NCBI GenBank assembly: GCA_027924585.1
Contig: BSBM01001719.1
Location: 8,428,001 to 8,492,000 of the forward strand
Source: Larix kaempferi
Taxonomy: Eukaryota > Streptophyta > Pinopsida > Pinales > Pinaceae
Direction: 5' to 3'
DNA length: 64,000 bases
The notes beneath the pieces are model-generated. The model searched no databases. It was not told the origin of the DNA and saw only the letters and a program-made list of their open reading frames with translations. How positions within the stretch are numbered: position 1 is the stretch's first letter; each line of letters starts with the position of its first letter. The translations under genes and the position numbers were made by a program. Positions 1 to 11,060 of this stretch are shown here, one piece after another.

Positions 1-1857
1 GGAAAGAAGCCTCAGCTTAGCATGCACCACCGTAGGAACTATAAATAAAATGAACCAATAAACCTGAATGCACATCAAAACAGACTGGATCAGAACAATC
101 CTGCCTCCCAAAGTTAACCACCTTGAGTCCCAGGAGTTAATTCTTCTTGAGACCTTACAAAAGAGCCAATTCCAATCCGCAGCACAATAGGAATTAGGTT
201 TGATAGAGAATTCGAGATACAAAATACCCTCCTCAGTATTTTTCTGAACAAAAGGAAATAACTTAGAGATATAGTCCGTAATAGTATGGTCCTCACAATT
301 GCATGAGAAAGAAGACTTAGCAGGATTTATACTCAATCTTGTAGCATCACAAAAATCATACAGGAGCATATGAAATTGTTCCCATTCCAATCGGGTGCCC
401 ACCCCAAAGATAATCACATCGTCGACGAATAATAAATGAGTGATGAATTGAGTTTGAGCCACCTGGATGCCAATTAAAAGACCACTACCTCTAGCTTTAT
501 GGATCATAATACTGAGTCCCTCCATCGCAAGAATAAAGAGATATGGGGACAGTGGGCACCCCTGATGCAACCCCCTGTTGCCCGAGAAAAAAGTAGTAGG
601 AGACACATTAACCAACACTGCAAAACTAGCAGAGGAAAAACACGCATACATCCACTTCACCGTATCACCCGGGAGCCCAATTTGAATGAGAATGAATAAG
701 AGAAAATCCCAGTCCACCTGATCATAAGATTTCTGTAAGTCCAACTTCAATATAAAGGCGCACAACTTTTTCATCTTAATAGTATGTAGGCATTCTTATG
801 CCATCCCCACAACCTCCGCAATTTGGCGATTCGGCAAAAATGCAAATTGTTCCGCCGAGATGTGCCTACCAAGAACAGGCTTCATCCTCTCCGCAATAAT
901 TTTTGAAATGAATTCATAGTTCAAGTTACACAGCGAGATGGGCTTGTAATCATCGAAGCCCCCATGTTTATCAACCTTAGGAATCAGAGTAATGTGAGTA
1001 CGGTTTAGTGACTGGGGGATCCAAGATTTAGTTCTAGACTCTTCAATAGCTGTCGTAAGTTCCTCCCCCAACATATCAAAAAAATGAATATAGAATTCCA
1101 CCATCCACCCATCAGGCCCCGGGATTTTGTCCCGACTAAACAACTTGAGAGTATTCAACACTTCATCGGAGGTTATCGATCTTTCCACCACCCTACAATC
1201 AGCTTCAAAGAGAAATCTCGGAAAATGTATGATAGTATCAAGTTTTTTAATGAGATAGGGCTCCTTCTGTTTAGAACAAACCCTTGTAAAATGCTCCACA
1301 ATAGCCCCTTTAATAGCATATTCCTCAGAAATCAGTAGGCCCCCATCAACCTGTGCATCCCAAATGGCATTCATCAACCGCCTATGATCAACAAAGCGAT
1401 GAAAAAACTTAGTTTTTCGATCACTCACCTTAAGCCAAATAGCCCGACTTTTCTGGTGCCATTCCTCCTCAATCCCATCCAGAATCAATTCTTTAATACG
1501 AATCAACTCCGCCAAATGAGAACGCTGCTCCTCAGAAACTGACACAACCTCCAGAATTAAAGAAAAAGAGTGAATCTCTTCTGCAATTTCCACCAGCCTC
1601 CTCTAATCATCTGCTTTCTTAGTCTTCACCGAGTCTCGAACCATCCTAGTGAGTAACTATAATTTACGGGGCAAGCCCAGTAACGGAGAAGACCTCACCT
1701 ACAGCTTCAGGTCTTCCCAAGTCGAACAAACCCAGTTGCAAAAGTTGGAATACAGTAAAAGTACAAAATTAAATTTGAAAGGAAAGACATTGGTACAGGG
1801 CCCAAAATCCAATTGTAGTAATACAACTTTATGATCCGAAATACCAACCGCATGTAC
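1..1857 (-). pseudogene. LINE ORF2, reverse transcriptase region (broken)
   Basis: Reverse transcriptase of a plant LINE, which copies element RNA at a nicked target. The longest open piece is 796-1593 (265 aa). It holds the pre-RT region with the HRFVDHRR and IPGPDGW segments, then THITLIPKVDK, YKPISLCN and EQFAFLPNRQI. After a stop near 795 the reading continues with KLDLQKSYDQVDW (about 735-770), HQGCPLSPYLF (about 560) and the catalytic box FVDDVIIFG, whose FVDD is encoded at 418-429. Plant LINEs more often have F/YADD, so V is a mild variant. Past the catalytic box the thumb and connection regions continue toward position 1. Recognition from motif order is firm; the exact number of frameshifts was not determined. 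Confidence 0.9.
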
Positions 1858-2496
1858 TCACGAACGAAACTTGCCCACAGAATTGCAGAGATATTCCACC
1901 ATTAGAAACCTATCAAGCCTCTTACCTATACGAGCCGGGCCACAACGCCCATTGGACCAGGTCAGATACATCATATGAGGAACAACATCCACCATCTTAG
2001 CCTCCTCAAACAAACCTAGGAAGAAATCAGCCAAAGGATCCACCGATTTTTCCGCCCCCCAAATCTCATCAATGCTCAGCATCAAATTGAGGTCACATGC
2101 CAAAATGAGTGAAGGATCATTAAGGATACCCGAAGCCGATACCTTCTCCCAGAACTCTCTGCGCATAATGTAGGGACCATAAACATTTAGGATCTGAATT
2201 CTTCTCCCAAAACCCTTGAAAGTACCCTCCATTAGAATACCCGCACATGAAGCAAAAGATTTGAAATCCGCCACGAATGGGTCCCAAGCCACCAACATAC
2301 CACCATAAATTCCACAAGCATCAAGTGCACATCACAAAGGTTTAATTTTCAATAAATAGCTTCAAGCGTTAGTTGCACTCACCATAGTCTCTTGTAACAG
2401 GATCATAGCCAGATGAACTACCTCAATAAAACATTTGAGAGCAGCTCGCTTGGGTCCCCTACCCAGCCCACAAACATTGAATGAAACAAGGTTCAT
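1858..2496 (-). pseudogene. LINE ORF2, apurinic-type endonuclease domain (broken)
   Basis: N-terminal EEP endonuclease of ORF2, which nicks target DNA to start target-primed reverse transcription. A plausible ORF2 start is the ATG complementary to 2494-2496, reading MNLVSFNVCGLG, the usual NxRGLG-like opening, followed by LLQETM. After in-frame stops (about 2300-2400) the frame reopens for 146 aa at 1858-2298 with LNVYGPY, LACDLNLMLS and the R..KRLDRFL segment. The start lies only about 15 bp from the copia insertion at 2516, so the copia element separates ORF1 from ORF2. Family assignment is sure; function is lost. Confidence 0.88.
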
Positions 2497-2510
2497 CAGG
2501 GAACCCGTCC

Positions 2511-2515
2511 ATGGG
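2511..2515. repeat. Target-site duplication of copia element, left copy (ATGGG)
   Basis: ATGGG directly precedes the left LTR and is repeated directly after the right LTR at 9929-9933. A 5-bp duplication is the standard footprint of a Ty1-copia integrase. Confidence 0.92.
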
Positions 2516-3152
2516 TGTTAGTTTTTCAACATTTAATTCAATATGATCTAGGATCTTAACTGAGAGAACAACATGTACAACATATCAAACATGAGAGACA
2601 AGAGACACAAAGCATTTCACTGGGGAAAACCAAGAAGGTGAAAAACCCCGCAACTTCCTCGGAGATAGAATGAGCACCAATACAAAGATCACAAAGATCA
2701 AACCCAAAATATAGATGTCTCCAGCAGCTACTCCTCCTCCACTTGTGTGCACTCCTCTCTCTCAACTATGCGAGTTGGATGAGTGAGTGAATGAATAGAA
2801 TGAGAGAGTCACACTCTCTATTTATACAATGACTTGACCTGCCTTTAACTCTAACTGGGCCGAACTCCCTTGGGAGAGTCTAATAACCCATTACCACTTG
2901 TCACTGGGCCGACCCCACTAGGGTGGTCTAATAACCCTTTAACCCACACTGGGTCGACCCCTTTAAGGTGGTCTAATAACCCATCAAATATAATTTATGA
3001 CACTTACAATATAACTTGTGACACTTGCAAATACAAATGATGACACTTCCAATCGGAGGAATAATACATCTCTGTTGGGGATACAATAAAGTACAAATGT
3101 AATACATACAATATACAAGTGAATATCTTCCGAAGTTACAAATACATCAACA
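2516..3152 (-). repeat. copia 3' LTR (left copy)
   Basis: 637 bp, starting TGTTA and ending CAACA on the plus strand. It matches 9292-9928 end to end without gaps. Because pol reads on the minus strand, this copy is the 3' LTR. Confidence 0.93.
2819..2826 (-). promoter_or_regulatory. TATA-like box in copia LTR (left)
   Basis: The minus strand reads TATAAATAGAGAG here, about 330 bp from the U3 end of the LTR. That is a reasonable core-promoter position, and the same octamer is kept in the other LTR at 9595-9602. Inferred from sequence only. Confidence 0.5.
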
Positions 3153-3163
3153 CTCCCTCTTAA
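3153..3163 (-). other. copia polypurine tract
   Basis: On the minus strand AAGAGGGAG ends exactly where the 3' LTR begins. This is the expected plus-strand primer site for reverse transcription and fixes both orientation and LTR edge. Confidence 0.85.
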
Positions 3164-3394
3164 CTAGGAAGGTATTCTCTTGACACATGTCATCAATACA
3201 TATAGGCACAAGTCTCCACTACTGGAGCTAGATCATCGTCACTGGATCACGGAGCATCATCGTCACTGTTGTTGTACTCATCCTCTCATCACTGATGCTA
3301 TCTATCAATTCTTCTCGTCATAGGAAGTTCTACTGAGCCAACCCTTTTTCATGTTGGATGTAGGCCTAGCCTCCTATAGGTATTCGTCATCTCT

Positions 3395-3955
3395 GCGAGT
3401 TGGCCATCCCGTGGAATCCTCAAGGCTGATTACTTGCGTCAACAAAACCTCGAAAGAGCATCTCGGGCCTGATTACGAGCTTACTGCTCAACCTATCGGA
3501 TCTTCCAGGGAAATATTACATGTGACCTCCACAAAACCTTAAAATACTGTCTTGCGATCTACAAGATCTCTAAAGAGCATCCCAGGACTGATTATGAGCT
3601 TACTGCTCAACCTATTGGATCTCCAGGACTGATTACATGTGGTCTAGAAAAATCTCGAAAGAGCATCCCAGGACTGATTACGAACTTACAACTCAACCTA
3701 TCGGATCTCCAAGGGAACTATTACATGCCACGGACAAAACCTCGAAAGAGCATTTGCCATATCTCTCAGGGAACTATTATATGCCATAAGCAAAACCTCG
3801 CAAGAGTATCTGCAAATATCCCAGGGCAATATTATATGTCCCTCCAAGCAAAACCTCGAAAGAGCATTTTCTAGATCTCCTGGGGAGATATTATATGCCA
3901 TAAGAAAAACCTCGCAAGAGTATCTGCAAATCTCCCAGGGCAATATTATATGCTT
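3395..3955. repeat. Degenerate tandem repeats, roughly 65-90 bp unit, inside copia
   Basis: About seven diverged units share the phrases AAACCTCGAAAGAGCAT, GGATCTCCAGGGAACTATT and TACATG/TATATGCC. The first units also share ACTGCTCAACCTATCGGAT. Unit length varies through internal deletions. The block lies between RNase H and the 3' LTR, where copia elements normally have only a short untranslated stretch. It has no credible long reading frame. Confidence 0.8.
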
Positions 3956-3959
3956 ATCT

Positions 3960-4260
3960 CACAACCTGTCCACGGCCACGGAGTATCATCCTAATACTCA
4001 TGATCAACCTGATCATCCTCGCATGAAGCATCGTCCTGATGCTCAAGATCATACTGATCATCATCATACAGTGCATCATCCTGATGCACATCATCATCAC
4101 ATGATCATCCTGATCATCATCATAGCATCGTCCTGATGTATATAATCCGGAGCATCGTCCTAATGCTCATCACACATGATCAACCTGATCATCATCATAC
4201 ATAGCAATATTCAGAGCATCGTCCTGATGCTCATCACACAGCTCTTACATCGACAGCCAT
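3960..4260. repeat. CATCRTCCTGATGCTCAT short-period repeat inside copia
   Basis: A run of imperfect 15-30 bp units built from GCATCGTCCTGATGCTCAT and ACATGATCAACCTGATCATC. Many are near-palindromic (TGATCA, ATGATCAT). It adjoins the previous repeat block and lies just downstream of the copia RNase H remnant. Confidence 0.75.
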
Positions 4261-4358
4261 GGGAAGGATCCTCCTACTACCATGCTTGGAATGGATCCTG
4301 CAAATGTGTCCCATCACTTCCTCCTCAAAGTATCTTCTATTTGAAGAACACCAAGCCT

Positions 4359-5830
4359 CTATCTGAAGTACTCGAACTTCACTCTGGCTAGTGGTTTGGT
4401 CAACACATTTGAAATCTGCTCATTCAACGCAACATACTGGAGCTTCACTGCTCCTCTCTGCACCAACCTATCATGGAACACCGGGTCCTTAGACAACTTC
4501 ACACAACTCTGGTTGTCACAGAAGATACAAGTAGCATCCAACTAGAGATCAAATAAATCAGATAGTAGCTTCCTTAGCCATACTGCCTCACAACTAGCCG
4601 AACAAGTTGTGACATACTTTGCTTCGGCTGTACTTAGTGCTACGTAGGATTGCTTCCTGCTAAACCAAGAGATCACACCTGATCCCAGACTGAAGCATCA
4701 CCCCTAAGTGCTCTTCCTATCTGCAGCACTGCCTGCCCAATCTGAATCAACATAACCCTCCAGGTTAAAATTTTGATCCGCATCATACTTGAGCCCATAA
4801 TCAACCGTACCCTTAAGGTACCTCAGAATATGCTTTATAGAAATCAGGTGAACATGTTTCGTATCCGTTAGGAACTGGCTCAATGTGTTCACAACAAAGC
4901 AAAAATCTGGTCTCCTATTCGTCAGGTACATCAAGGAACCAATCATCTGACAATACATCTTGGCATCAACTGACTCTGATGAAGCATCACTCAATAGCTT
5001 CAGGTTCGATGCCATAGGTGTGGCCATGGCCTTGCAGTCCATCATCTCGAACCGCTTCAGGATCTCTATTGCATACTTCCCTTGTCCAAGGAAGATTCTA
5101 TCTGCACTCTACCACACCTCCACACCTAGAAAGTGATGCATCATACCCAAGTCCTTCATCTCGAATTCGACAGTAAGCTTCCTCTTTGTATCATCAATCA
5201 ACCCAATTCTCACCTATCACAAACAGGTCATCCACATACAATAGGAGTATCACTGGATTGCCTTCCTCAACCTTGTAGTAAAGGTTGGAATCCGCTTTAC
5301 TCTTAGTAAATCCCAAACTAGTTAGGAAGTTGTCAATCCTGCTGTACCATGTCCTGGGTGCTTGTTTCAAACTGTACAAGGCTTTCTTTAATTTGCACAC
5401 ATGTGACTCCTTGTCATGTGTCTCAAATTCGAGTGGTTGCTCTACATACACTTTCTCTTCAACTACACCATTCAAGAAAGCTGTCTTGACATCCATCTAG
5501 TGTATCTTCTACTTCATCACTGCATCAAGAGAAAGTACTGTATATTTGACTACAGGTGCAAAAGTTTCTTCATAGTCTATCCCTTCTTTTTAGGAGAAGC
5601 CACGAGCCACAAACCTTGTCTTATATTTATCTATGCTGCCATCTGCAACATGATTGATCTTGTAGATCCACTTGGAAGTCACAACAGACTTCCCTTCTGG
5701 TCTTGGGACCACATCCCAAACATCATTCTTCATGATCAACTAGTACTCCTCGATCATGGCATCCTTCCATTAATGCATACCGGATCTTGGGAACTTCAAA
5801 TTCTTCAATATCTTCAATAGGTATTTTTCT
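4359..5830 (-). pseudogene. copia pol remnant: reverse transcriptase and RNase H
   Basis: Minus-strand remnant of the C-terminal half of copia pol. From the N-terminal side I see a poorly preserved RT start (about 5700-5830), then MDVKTAFLNGVVEEKVYVEQP and KLKKALYSLKQAPRTWY (5194-5496), with the catalytic YVDDLF (YVDD encoded at 5227-5238). Next come PMASNLKLLSD, GSLMYLTNRRPD and YVDSDWAGSAADRKST (4704-5045). RNase H follows with a YVALSTAEAKY-like segment near 4610-4640 and a C-terminal ISNVLTKPLARVKFEYFR (4359-4541). At least three stops or frame changes separate these blocks. The length is about a third of a normal copia polyprotein; gag, protease and integrase are absent. Confidence 0.92.
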
Positions 5831-8800
5831 TGAACTTCGTTGCTGGAACAAATGTTGGTGTCCTTATTTTGTAGGTGATTGTACACGATCGTTCCTACAA
5901 GTCAAATTCAATTGCATGATTAGAAACATCTAATAGTTTTTCAGAACAAAATACGCATAAGGACATATGTCATACAATCATGTAATTATCTTAGCCAATG
6001 ATTCAATACAACATTCATCCATATCCCGTATTCATACCATAACTTTCTAGATGCCTTCCATCTCTACCAGAACATTGTTAATAATGTGCACTACTCCAAC
6101 ATGTCAGCAAAGAGGTTTCATTCTAGATAAGTAGCAATGGAATGTTGTATAGTACCATAGGCCACTTACCCATTACTTGCATATTAGTAGTATCTTGTTC
6201 ATTAATGCAACTTTTCTAAAATGCATAATACACATCCTAAATCTAGGAACATAAGTATGTACATGACTGAACAACATCATTTAAGTAATCATATATACAA
6301 GAAATGACAATTCAAATACGTATCTTTGTTTGCTTGTTGGGTGGACTCCCTCTCAATATTTGCTTCCTTACAGGAATTACTGGAGTGTGCTCCCTCTTGA
6401 TCTTTGTTTCCTTGCAGGGACTACTGGAGTGTGCTCCCTCTTGATCCTTGCTTCTTGGCTGGAACTACTGGAGTGTGCTCCCTCTTGATCCTTGCTTCGT
6501 TGCAGGAACTACTGGAGTGTGCTCCCTCTTGATCTTTGCTTCCTTGATTACTTGTCTTTGAACTTATATCCATCCTGGACCACTATGCATGGTTAAGTGT
6601 GCACTAGTGTCATCATTGTGTCATCCTCAAGATCTCATACATAATCATACATGCATTAGTATAATCTCAATACTATCAAAACATTATGATTCTAAATAAT
6701 CTTAAACATGTATGGTTATGGTCATTTCATACACAGGTAATTTATCACAAGCGTTAGTATTCAAGGTTTCAGGGAGTACTTCTTTTACTCATGCATATTC
6801 TTATTTGACCATAGGACTCTTCTAGTTTGTCATATCATTAATCAAAGTAAGAAGCATAATATGCATAAACCCATGACTATTCAAACCTATAACTTCTTGA
6901 ATAATCATTATCAATCATATGAAAGTATACTTATATGAGACCCTAACACAAGGTAGGATTCTAACTTGATATAAGAAAAACATACCTGGATTATCATGTT
7001 TGCGAGTTATGTCTAAAATACCCAAACAATGTATTCTTTGTTCTCTTTAATGATTTAGAGACCTTGTGCTAGTAACTTGCATATCTCATAAGTTAAGCAT
7101 TGTAGAACCAAATTATACATACCTCGTATGTAGAGCTTCTATGTAGCTAGGGTTTTCACCCTAGCTTGTGCAAATGAGCACCTACTAAGGAGAATGGTCT
7201 CCGTAGTAGCAGTTCGATAAACAGTAAATTTTAACAGTAAAACAGTACAAAATCTAAGCTAACATATGCATCAACAGAAATAAAAAGGCAACGATAATAT
7301 AATGAAATTTTTTCTTTTGTATTATGATATGACCAAAGTTACATTTACCTCAGATGTGGAGGTTGGTGGAGCGCTTGCAGTAGTCCAGGAGGGCTGCTTC
7401 CGTGCTCCAATGGGTTCCTTCTCCTTCTCCAAGGTGCTTGGATAATGGGCCAAAAGGGGGCACTCAAATGGGAAAACTAGCTCAAATGGTGAGCTTAGGT
7501 TTCACGAGTGATTTTGGCAGCGTGAGGATAGGATAGATTGTGGATATGAAATGAGGAGCCTCCATCACCTATTTATAGGTTTTTTAGTGATGGGGTGCTG
7601 ACCCATGGTTTTTGGCACCATATGGTTTAGGTCAGCTGTTTTAGGGTTTTTGCTTCCTTTTCCCCTCTTGTTTCCTCGTTTTTATATATTTTTATTCCCT
7701 TTTTCTTGATTTTTGGGAATTTAGGGCCTTTTTGGAGGGTTTTTGCTATCTTTTGAGGAAATTTAATTATTTGGAGGGGGGAAAAGGGGTTTTTTGGCCT
7801 TTTGGTGACCAATTAATGGTTTTTTGAGGTTTTGGAGGCAAAGATGGTGGGAAAAATAGACAAATAAGTCATGTAGTGAGGTACCTTTATGGATAAGTCT
7901 TTGTCTTCATGTCACCATGGTCATATGTTTTCGATCTAGAACTTGAATTGTCTTTATTGATGTACCTTTCATGTTAGCGGACAAAATCATCCTCATACAA
8001 CACCACAACGCATTAGCACAATCATAAGTGTCATAACCCTAATCAATGAATGTCTTCTATCATTCATATGCATTCATACTTTTACTAAGGTGATAAGACA
8101 AGTATAAAATTAATCAAGAGTGTACTAACCTCAATAATATGAATACAAACATATCATAAACTTAATCATGAACAAATTTCAAAACATACCTGTATCTCCT
8201 CAAGTCATACCTGTCGGGATTGGTTGTAGTCTTCTTATGTAAGGCCTTAGCCTCATCTCCCTCTGGAACTGGAACTTCTTCACTTATGTAGGTGTCCAAT
8301 TTATTCTCTTCTAGGATTAACCCAATCCACTTTGATTTGCTAAAAATGGATTTGGAACTGGCTAGGGTTTGATAGAGAAACCCTAAAAATCCAAACTTGG
8401 AATTTCAAACTTCTGTCTGTGAGTTTCGGATCTGTAGCTACTATCAAATTCTGGTTTTCTGGTCAAAATCCCAAACTAGGGTTTGATAGAGCCTGGGGTT
8501 CTACCCAACCAAAAACTTCAATATTGGTATCTAAATTTCGATTTTGATGAGGAGCATCCATCTGTGGTCTCATATTCCAAAAATCCCAACTTTTGCAGAA
8601 CCCTAATTTCCCGCAGCAGTGACAAACCCAAAATGAAAGTGTTCAGATTCCAATTCTGTTTGGACATAAATATATGCCATATTGTTTCTGATGTATATTT
8701 GAAATTTCGGATCCTCGGGGTCTGAAACTTCGGTCTGTGGTCTACTGACCTATCATCTTTCCAACCCCACAGATATGAGATCTAATGGATTCTCCATGAG

Positions 8801-9279
8801 AGAGATATGCCAAGTGTCGCAACATGACTTGTTTATGGGATGAAACAACATAGCGAACTTGTACGGAGTTCCACATGTCACTGTTTCAACTTCAGCCTTT
8901 GAAACTCGAACCTATAAAACTACATTCCATTCCCTAACTTTCACAATTTACGGAATTCCATTTGGATCTTCCTAGCCTGAGATATGACCTCTGTGCCTAG
9001 GTCACCTGTTTAGGGCTCCATTATGGAAGAGGCAAAAACCCTAACTTGTATGAATCATATCTCACAAAGCACAACGAATCTGAGGCTGATCTTGTAACAC
9101 AAGGTACATGAACATTTCATCTTCATCCTATAAAAGTTTTAGATCCTGAACCTTCACCAAAACTTATTTATAGCGAAAGTTCCACGATGACTAGTTTTTA
9201 CTATATCAAGCCCTAGCTTCCAAATTGTCGCAAGTGCAACAAGTGTCGTAAATTCCATACAATGCCTTCCTTCAGTCTA
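5831..9279. other. copia internal region without recognisable genes
   Basis: About 3.4 kb between the 5' primer-binding site and the RT remnant, where gag, protease and integrase would be expected. I recognise no such domain on either strand. It contains a 44-bp tandem array (6346-6545), a T/G-rich low-complexity run (7590-7860) and, at 8300-8520, a repeated phrase ACTAGGGTTTGATAGAG. Short open frames here look fortuitous. It may be captured or rearranged DNA. Confidence 0.7.
6346..6545. repeat. 44-bp tandem repeat, about 4.5 copies
   Basis: The phrase CTCCCTCTTGATC recurs with its first base at 6346 (variant), 6390, 6434, 6478 and 6522, an exact 44-bp period. Each unit also carries TTGCAGG-like and ACTACTGGAGTGTG segments. 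The inner copies are very similar to each other, so the expansion is young or homogenised. Confidence 0.9.
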
Positions 9280-9291
9280 GCTCTGATTCCA
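9280..9291 (-). other. copia primer-binding site (initiator tRNA-Met type)
   Basis: The minus strand reads TGGAATCAGAGC directly after the 5' LTR. Plant copia elements typically have TGGTATCAGAGC, complementary to the 3' end of initiator tRNA-Met, so there is one mismatch. Confidence 0.88.
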
Positions 9292-9928
9292 TGTTATTTT
9301 TTCAGCATTTAATTCAATATGATCTAGGATCTTAACTGAGAGAACAACATGTACAACATATCAAACATAAGAGACAAGGGACACAAAGCATTTCACCGGG
9401 GAAAACCAAGAAGGTGAAAAACCACGCAACTTACTCAGAGATAAAATGAACACCAATACAAAGATCACAAAGATCAAACCCAAAAGATAGATGTCTCCAG
9501 CAGCTACTCCTCCTCCACTTGTGCGCACTCCTCTCTCTTAACTATGTGAGTTGGATGAGTGAGTGAATGAATAGAATGAGAGAGTCACACTCTCTATTTA
9601 TACAATGACTTGACCTGCCTTTAACTCTAACTGGGTCGACCTCCCTTAAGAGATTCTAATAAACCATTACCACTTGTCACTGGACCGACCCCACTAGGGT
9701 GTTCTAATAACCCTTTAACCCACACTGGGCCGACCCCTCTAAGGTTGTCTAATAACCCATCAAATATAAGTTACGACACTTACAATATAACTTGTGACAC
9801 TTGCAAATAGAAATGACGACACTTCCAATCGAAGGAATAATACATCTCCGTTGGGGATACAATAAAGTACACATGTAATACATACAATATACAAGTGAAT
9901 ATCTTCCGAAGTTACAAATACATCAACA
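9292..9928 (-). repeat. copia 5' LTR (right copy)
   Basis: 637 bp, the mate of 2516-3152. It lies next to the primer-binding site, which makes it the 5' LTR of this minus-strand element. The TATA-like box is repeated at 9595-9602. Confidence 0.93.
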
Positions 9929-9933
9929 ATGGG
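9929..9933. repeat. Target-site duplication of copia element, right copy (ATGGG)
   Basis: Matches 2511-2515 exactly. Removing 2516-9933 would restore continuous LINE sequence just upstream of the ORF2 start. Confidence 0.92.
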
Positions 9934-9936
9934 CTG

Positions 9937-11046
9937 CTACTTCTCTAAGATCCTGAGGAGGTGAGGACCGACACAATCCTTTATCAAATAAGGATGACAC
10001 GATAGGATTGATAAGACCAGGGTTTGAGGAGTCCGGTGAGACCCACCCCCCTTATGAGCAGACTCCTTCTTCTTCTTTCGAGCCTTACAGACAACGACAT
10101 TGCCCTGACAGATGGAGGAAATCACACACACATCAGGGTTATCGCCAGCATGGGTAGTAAGGGATTGTAACGGATTAACATCAAGTGACTCGGGGATAGA
10201 CGAGGGAGAGAGAGAAATACCCAGGATGATGGTATCCAAACCACCCACAAACAGATCATCAGAAGGTCTAAGTTTGGGAGAAACTAGAGGGAAAACTTCC
10301 GGGGGAATGTTGGAATTTGTAACAAAACTAGGGCAGGACTCCCAAGACACCAAATCCCTCCTAGGTCCACCTATCCCAGAAGCAGGTGAGGACACCTCCA
10401 CAATCTCAGTAGGTGAAGCATTATCCCCCGAGTCCCCCAAATCACCCAAACTGTCCGACCCCAAAGACAAAGCATTCCAAATATCCTACGACAAAAGAAA
10501 TTTAGACAAAACCGGTAAGGAGCGAGCAAACTTACCCACAAGAGACAAAGCCAAAGTACGGTCCAGCGGAAGGGCTTCCCAAACCCCTTCATCCAGATCC
10601 ACAATTGTGTCCACACCCACACCCATCGAGGCCACGCTATCAGACCTCTGACCACAATGAGCTTTATAATGACCCACCTGACGGCACCTGTGGCAGTGAA
10701 AAGGAACCCGCCAATAATCAAGTTGTTGTATGAAGGAGCCACCTTCCCAGACCACCTCCAATTCACCAGGAATCCCCTCAGAGCAGTCCAACTCAACTAG
10801 CATACGCGGAGATCGCCGCTCAAGCCCCATAAGCTGCTCCTCTTCCATTAAAATAAAATGCCCAAACGAATTGGCAACTGCCATGAACCCCCCAATGTTC
10901 CAACAATGGAGAGGAAAACCGAGAAGGATGGTCCAAAGATGGTGCTTGTTCAACTTCTCCATCCGACGGTCGAAACCACTGTGCCACCTGATTGGATAGA
11001 ATCCATGTGAAAGAGAACATGTTGCATTCATGAGGAAGGAAGACAC
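9937..11046 (-). pseudogene. LINE ORF1: DUF4283-like region and CCHC zinc knuckle (frameshifted)
   Basis: ORF1 protein of plant LINEs, thought to bind element RNA. The start region (10486-11046) carries a DUF4283-like C-terminal segment (WTILLGFPLHCWNIGGFMAVANSFG, interrupted here to its first 20 residues in meaning: LGFPLHCWN then GGFMAVANSFG). A perfect CX2CX4HX4C knuckle, CHRCRQVGHYKAHC, follows at 10654-10695. After the knuckle the frame shifts and a Ser/Pro/Asp-rich tail continues to about 9937 (for example 9937-10470). The N-terminal part of DUF4283 is missing or unrecognisable, so the copy may be 5' truncated. Family assignment is confident; function is lost. Confidence 0.88.
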
Positions 11047-11060
11047 CTCTTAAGTCAAAT

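Larger units (their letters stand above)
1..2515 (-). mobile_element. L1-type LINE, 3' portion (left of copia insertion)
   Basis: This is the downstream part of a plant L1-clade non-LTR retrotransposon read on the minus strand; it runs off the left edge. Endonuclease lies at the right and reverse transcriptase to its left, the normal order for ORF2. The 5' part of the same element resumes at 9929 after a copia element that split it. Several stops and frameshifts show it is dead. The RNase H domain and 3' tail, if present, lie outside the window. Confidence 0.9.
2516..9928 (-). mobile_element. Ty1-copia type LTR retrotransposon, inserted in a LINE, lacking recognisable gag and integrase
   Basis: Complete-ended LTR element, 7,413 bp, transcribed on the minus strand. 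It has two 637-bp LTRs (TGTTG...TAACA on the minus strand), a primer-binding site next to the 5' LTR (9280-9291), a polypurine tract next to the 3' LTR (3153-3163) and a perfect 5-bp target duplication. Only RT and RNase H can be recognised (4359-5830). The 3.4 kb where gag, protease and integrase should lie has no recognisable coding sequence and contains tandem repeats. My gap-free hand alignment of the LTRs gives about 33 differences in 637 positions, mostly transitions, so the LTRs are about 95% identical. The element probably moved with proteins supplied by a relative. Confidence 0.93.
9929..11060 (-). mobile_element. L1-type LINE, 5' portion (right of copia insertion)
   Basis: Upstream end of the LINE that continues at 1-2515. 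It contains ORF1; the 5' limit near 11060 is where recognisable coding sequence stops, and no 5' UTR can be delimited. Confidence 0.85.

Noticed and set aside
3395-3955. Regular repeats that might suggest a CRISPR-like array
   Set aside because: Units are degenerate tandem copies without unique spacers, inside a plant LTR element.
6346-6545. 44-bp repeats as a CRISPR array
   Set aside because: Repeats are contiguous with no spacers; the host is a plant.
7627-7812. Lys/Pro-rich minus-strand open frame
   Set aside because: Lies in a low-complexity T/G-rich run of the copia internal region.
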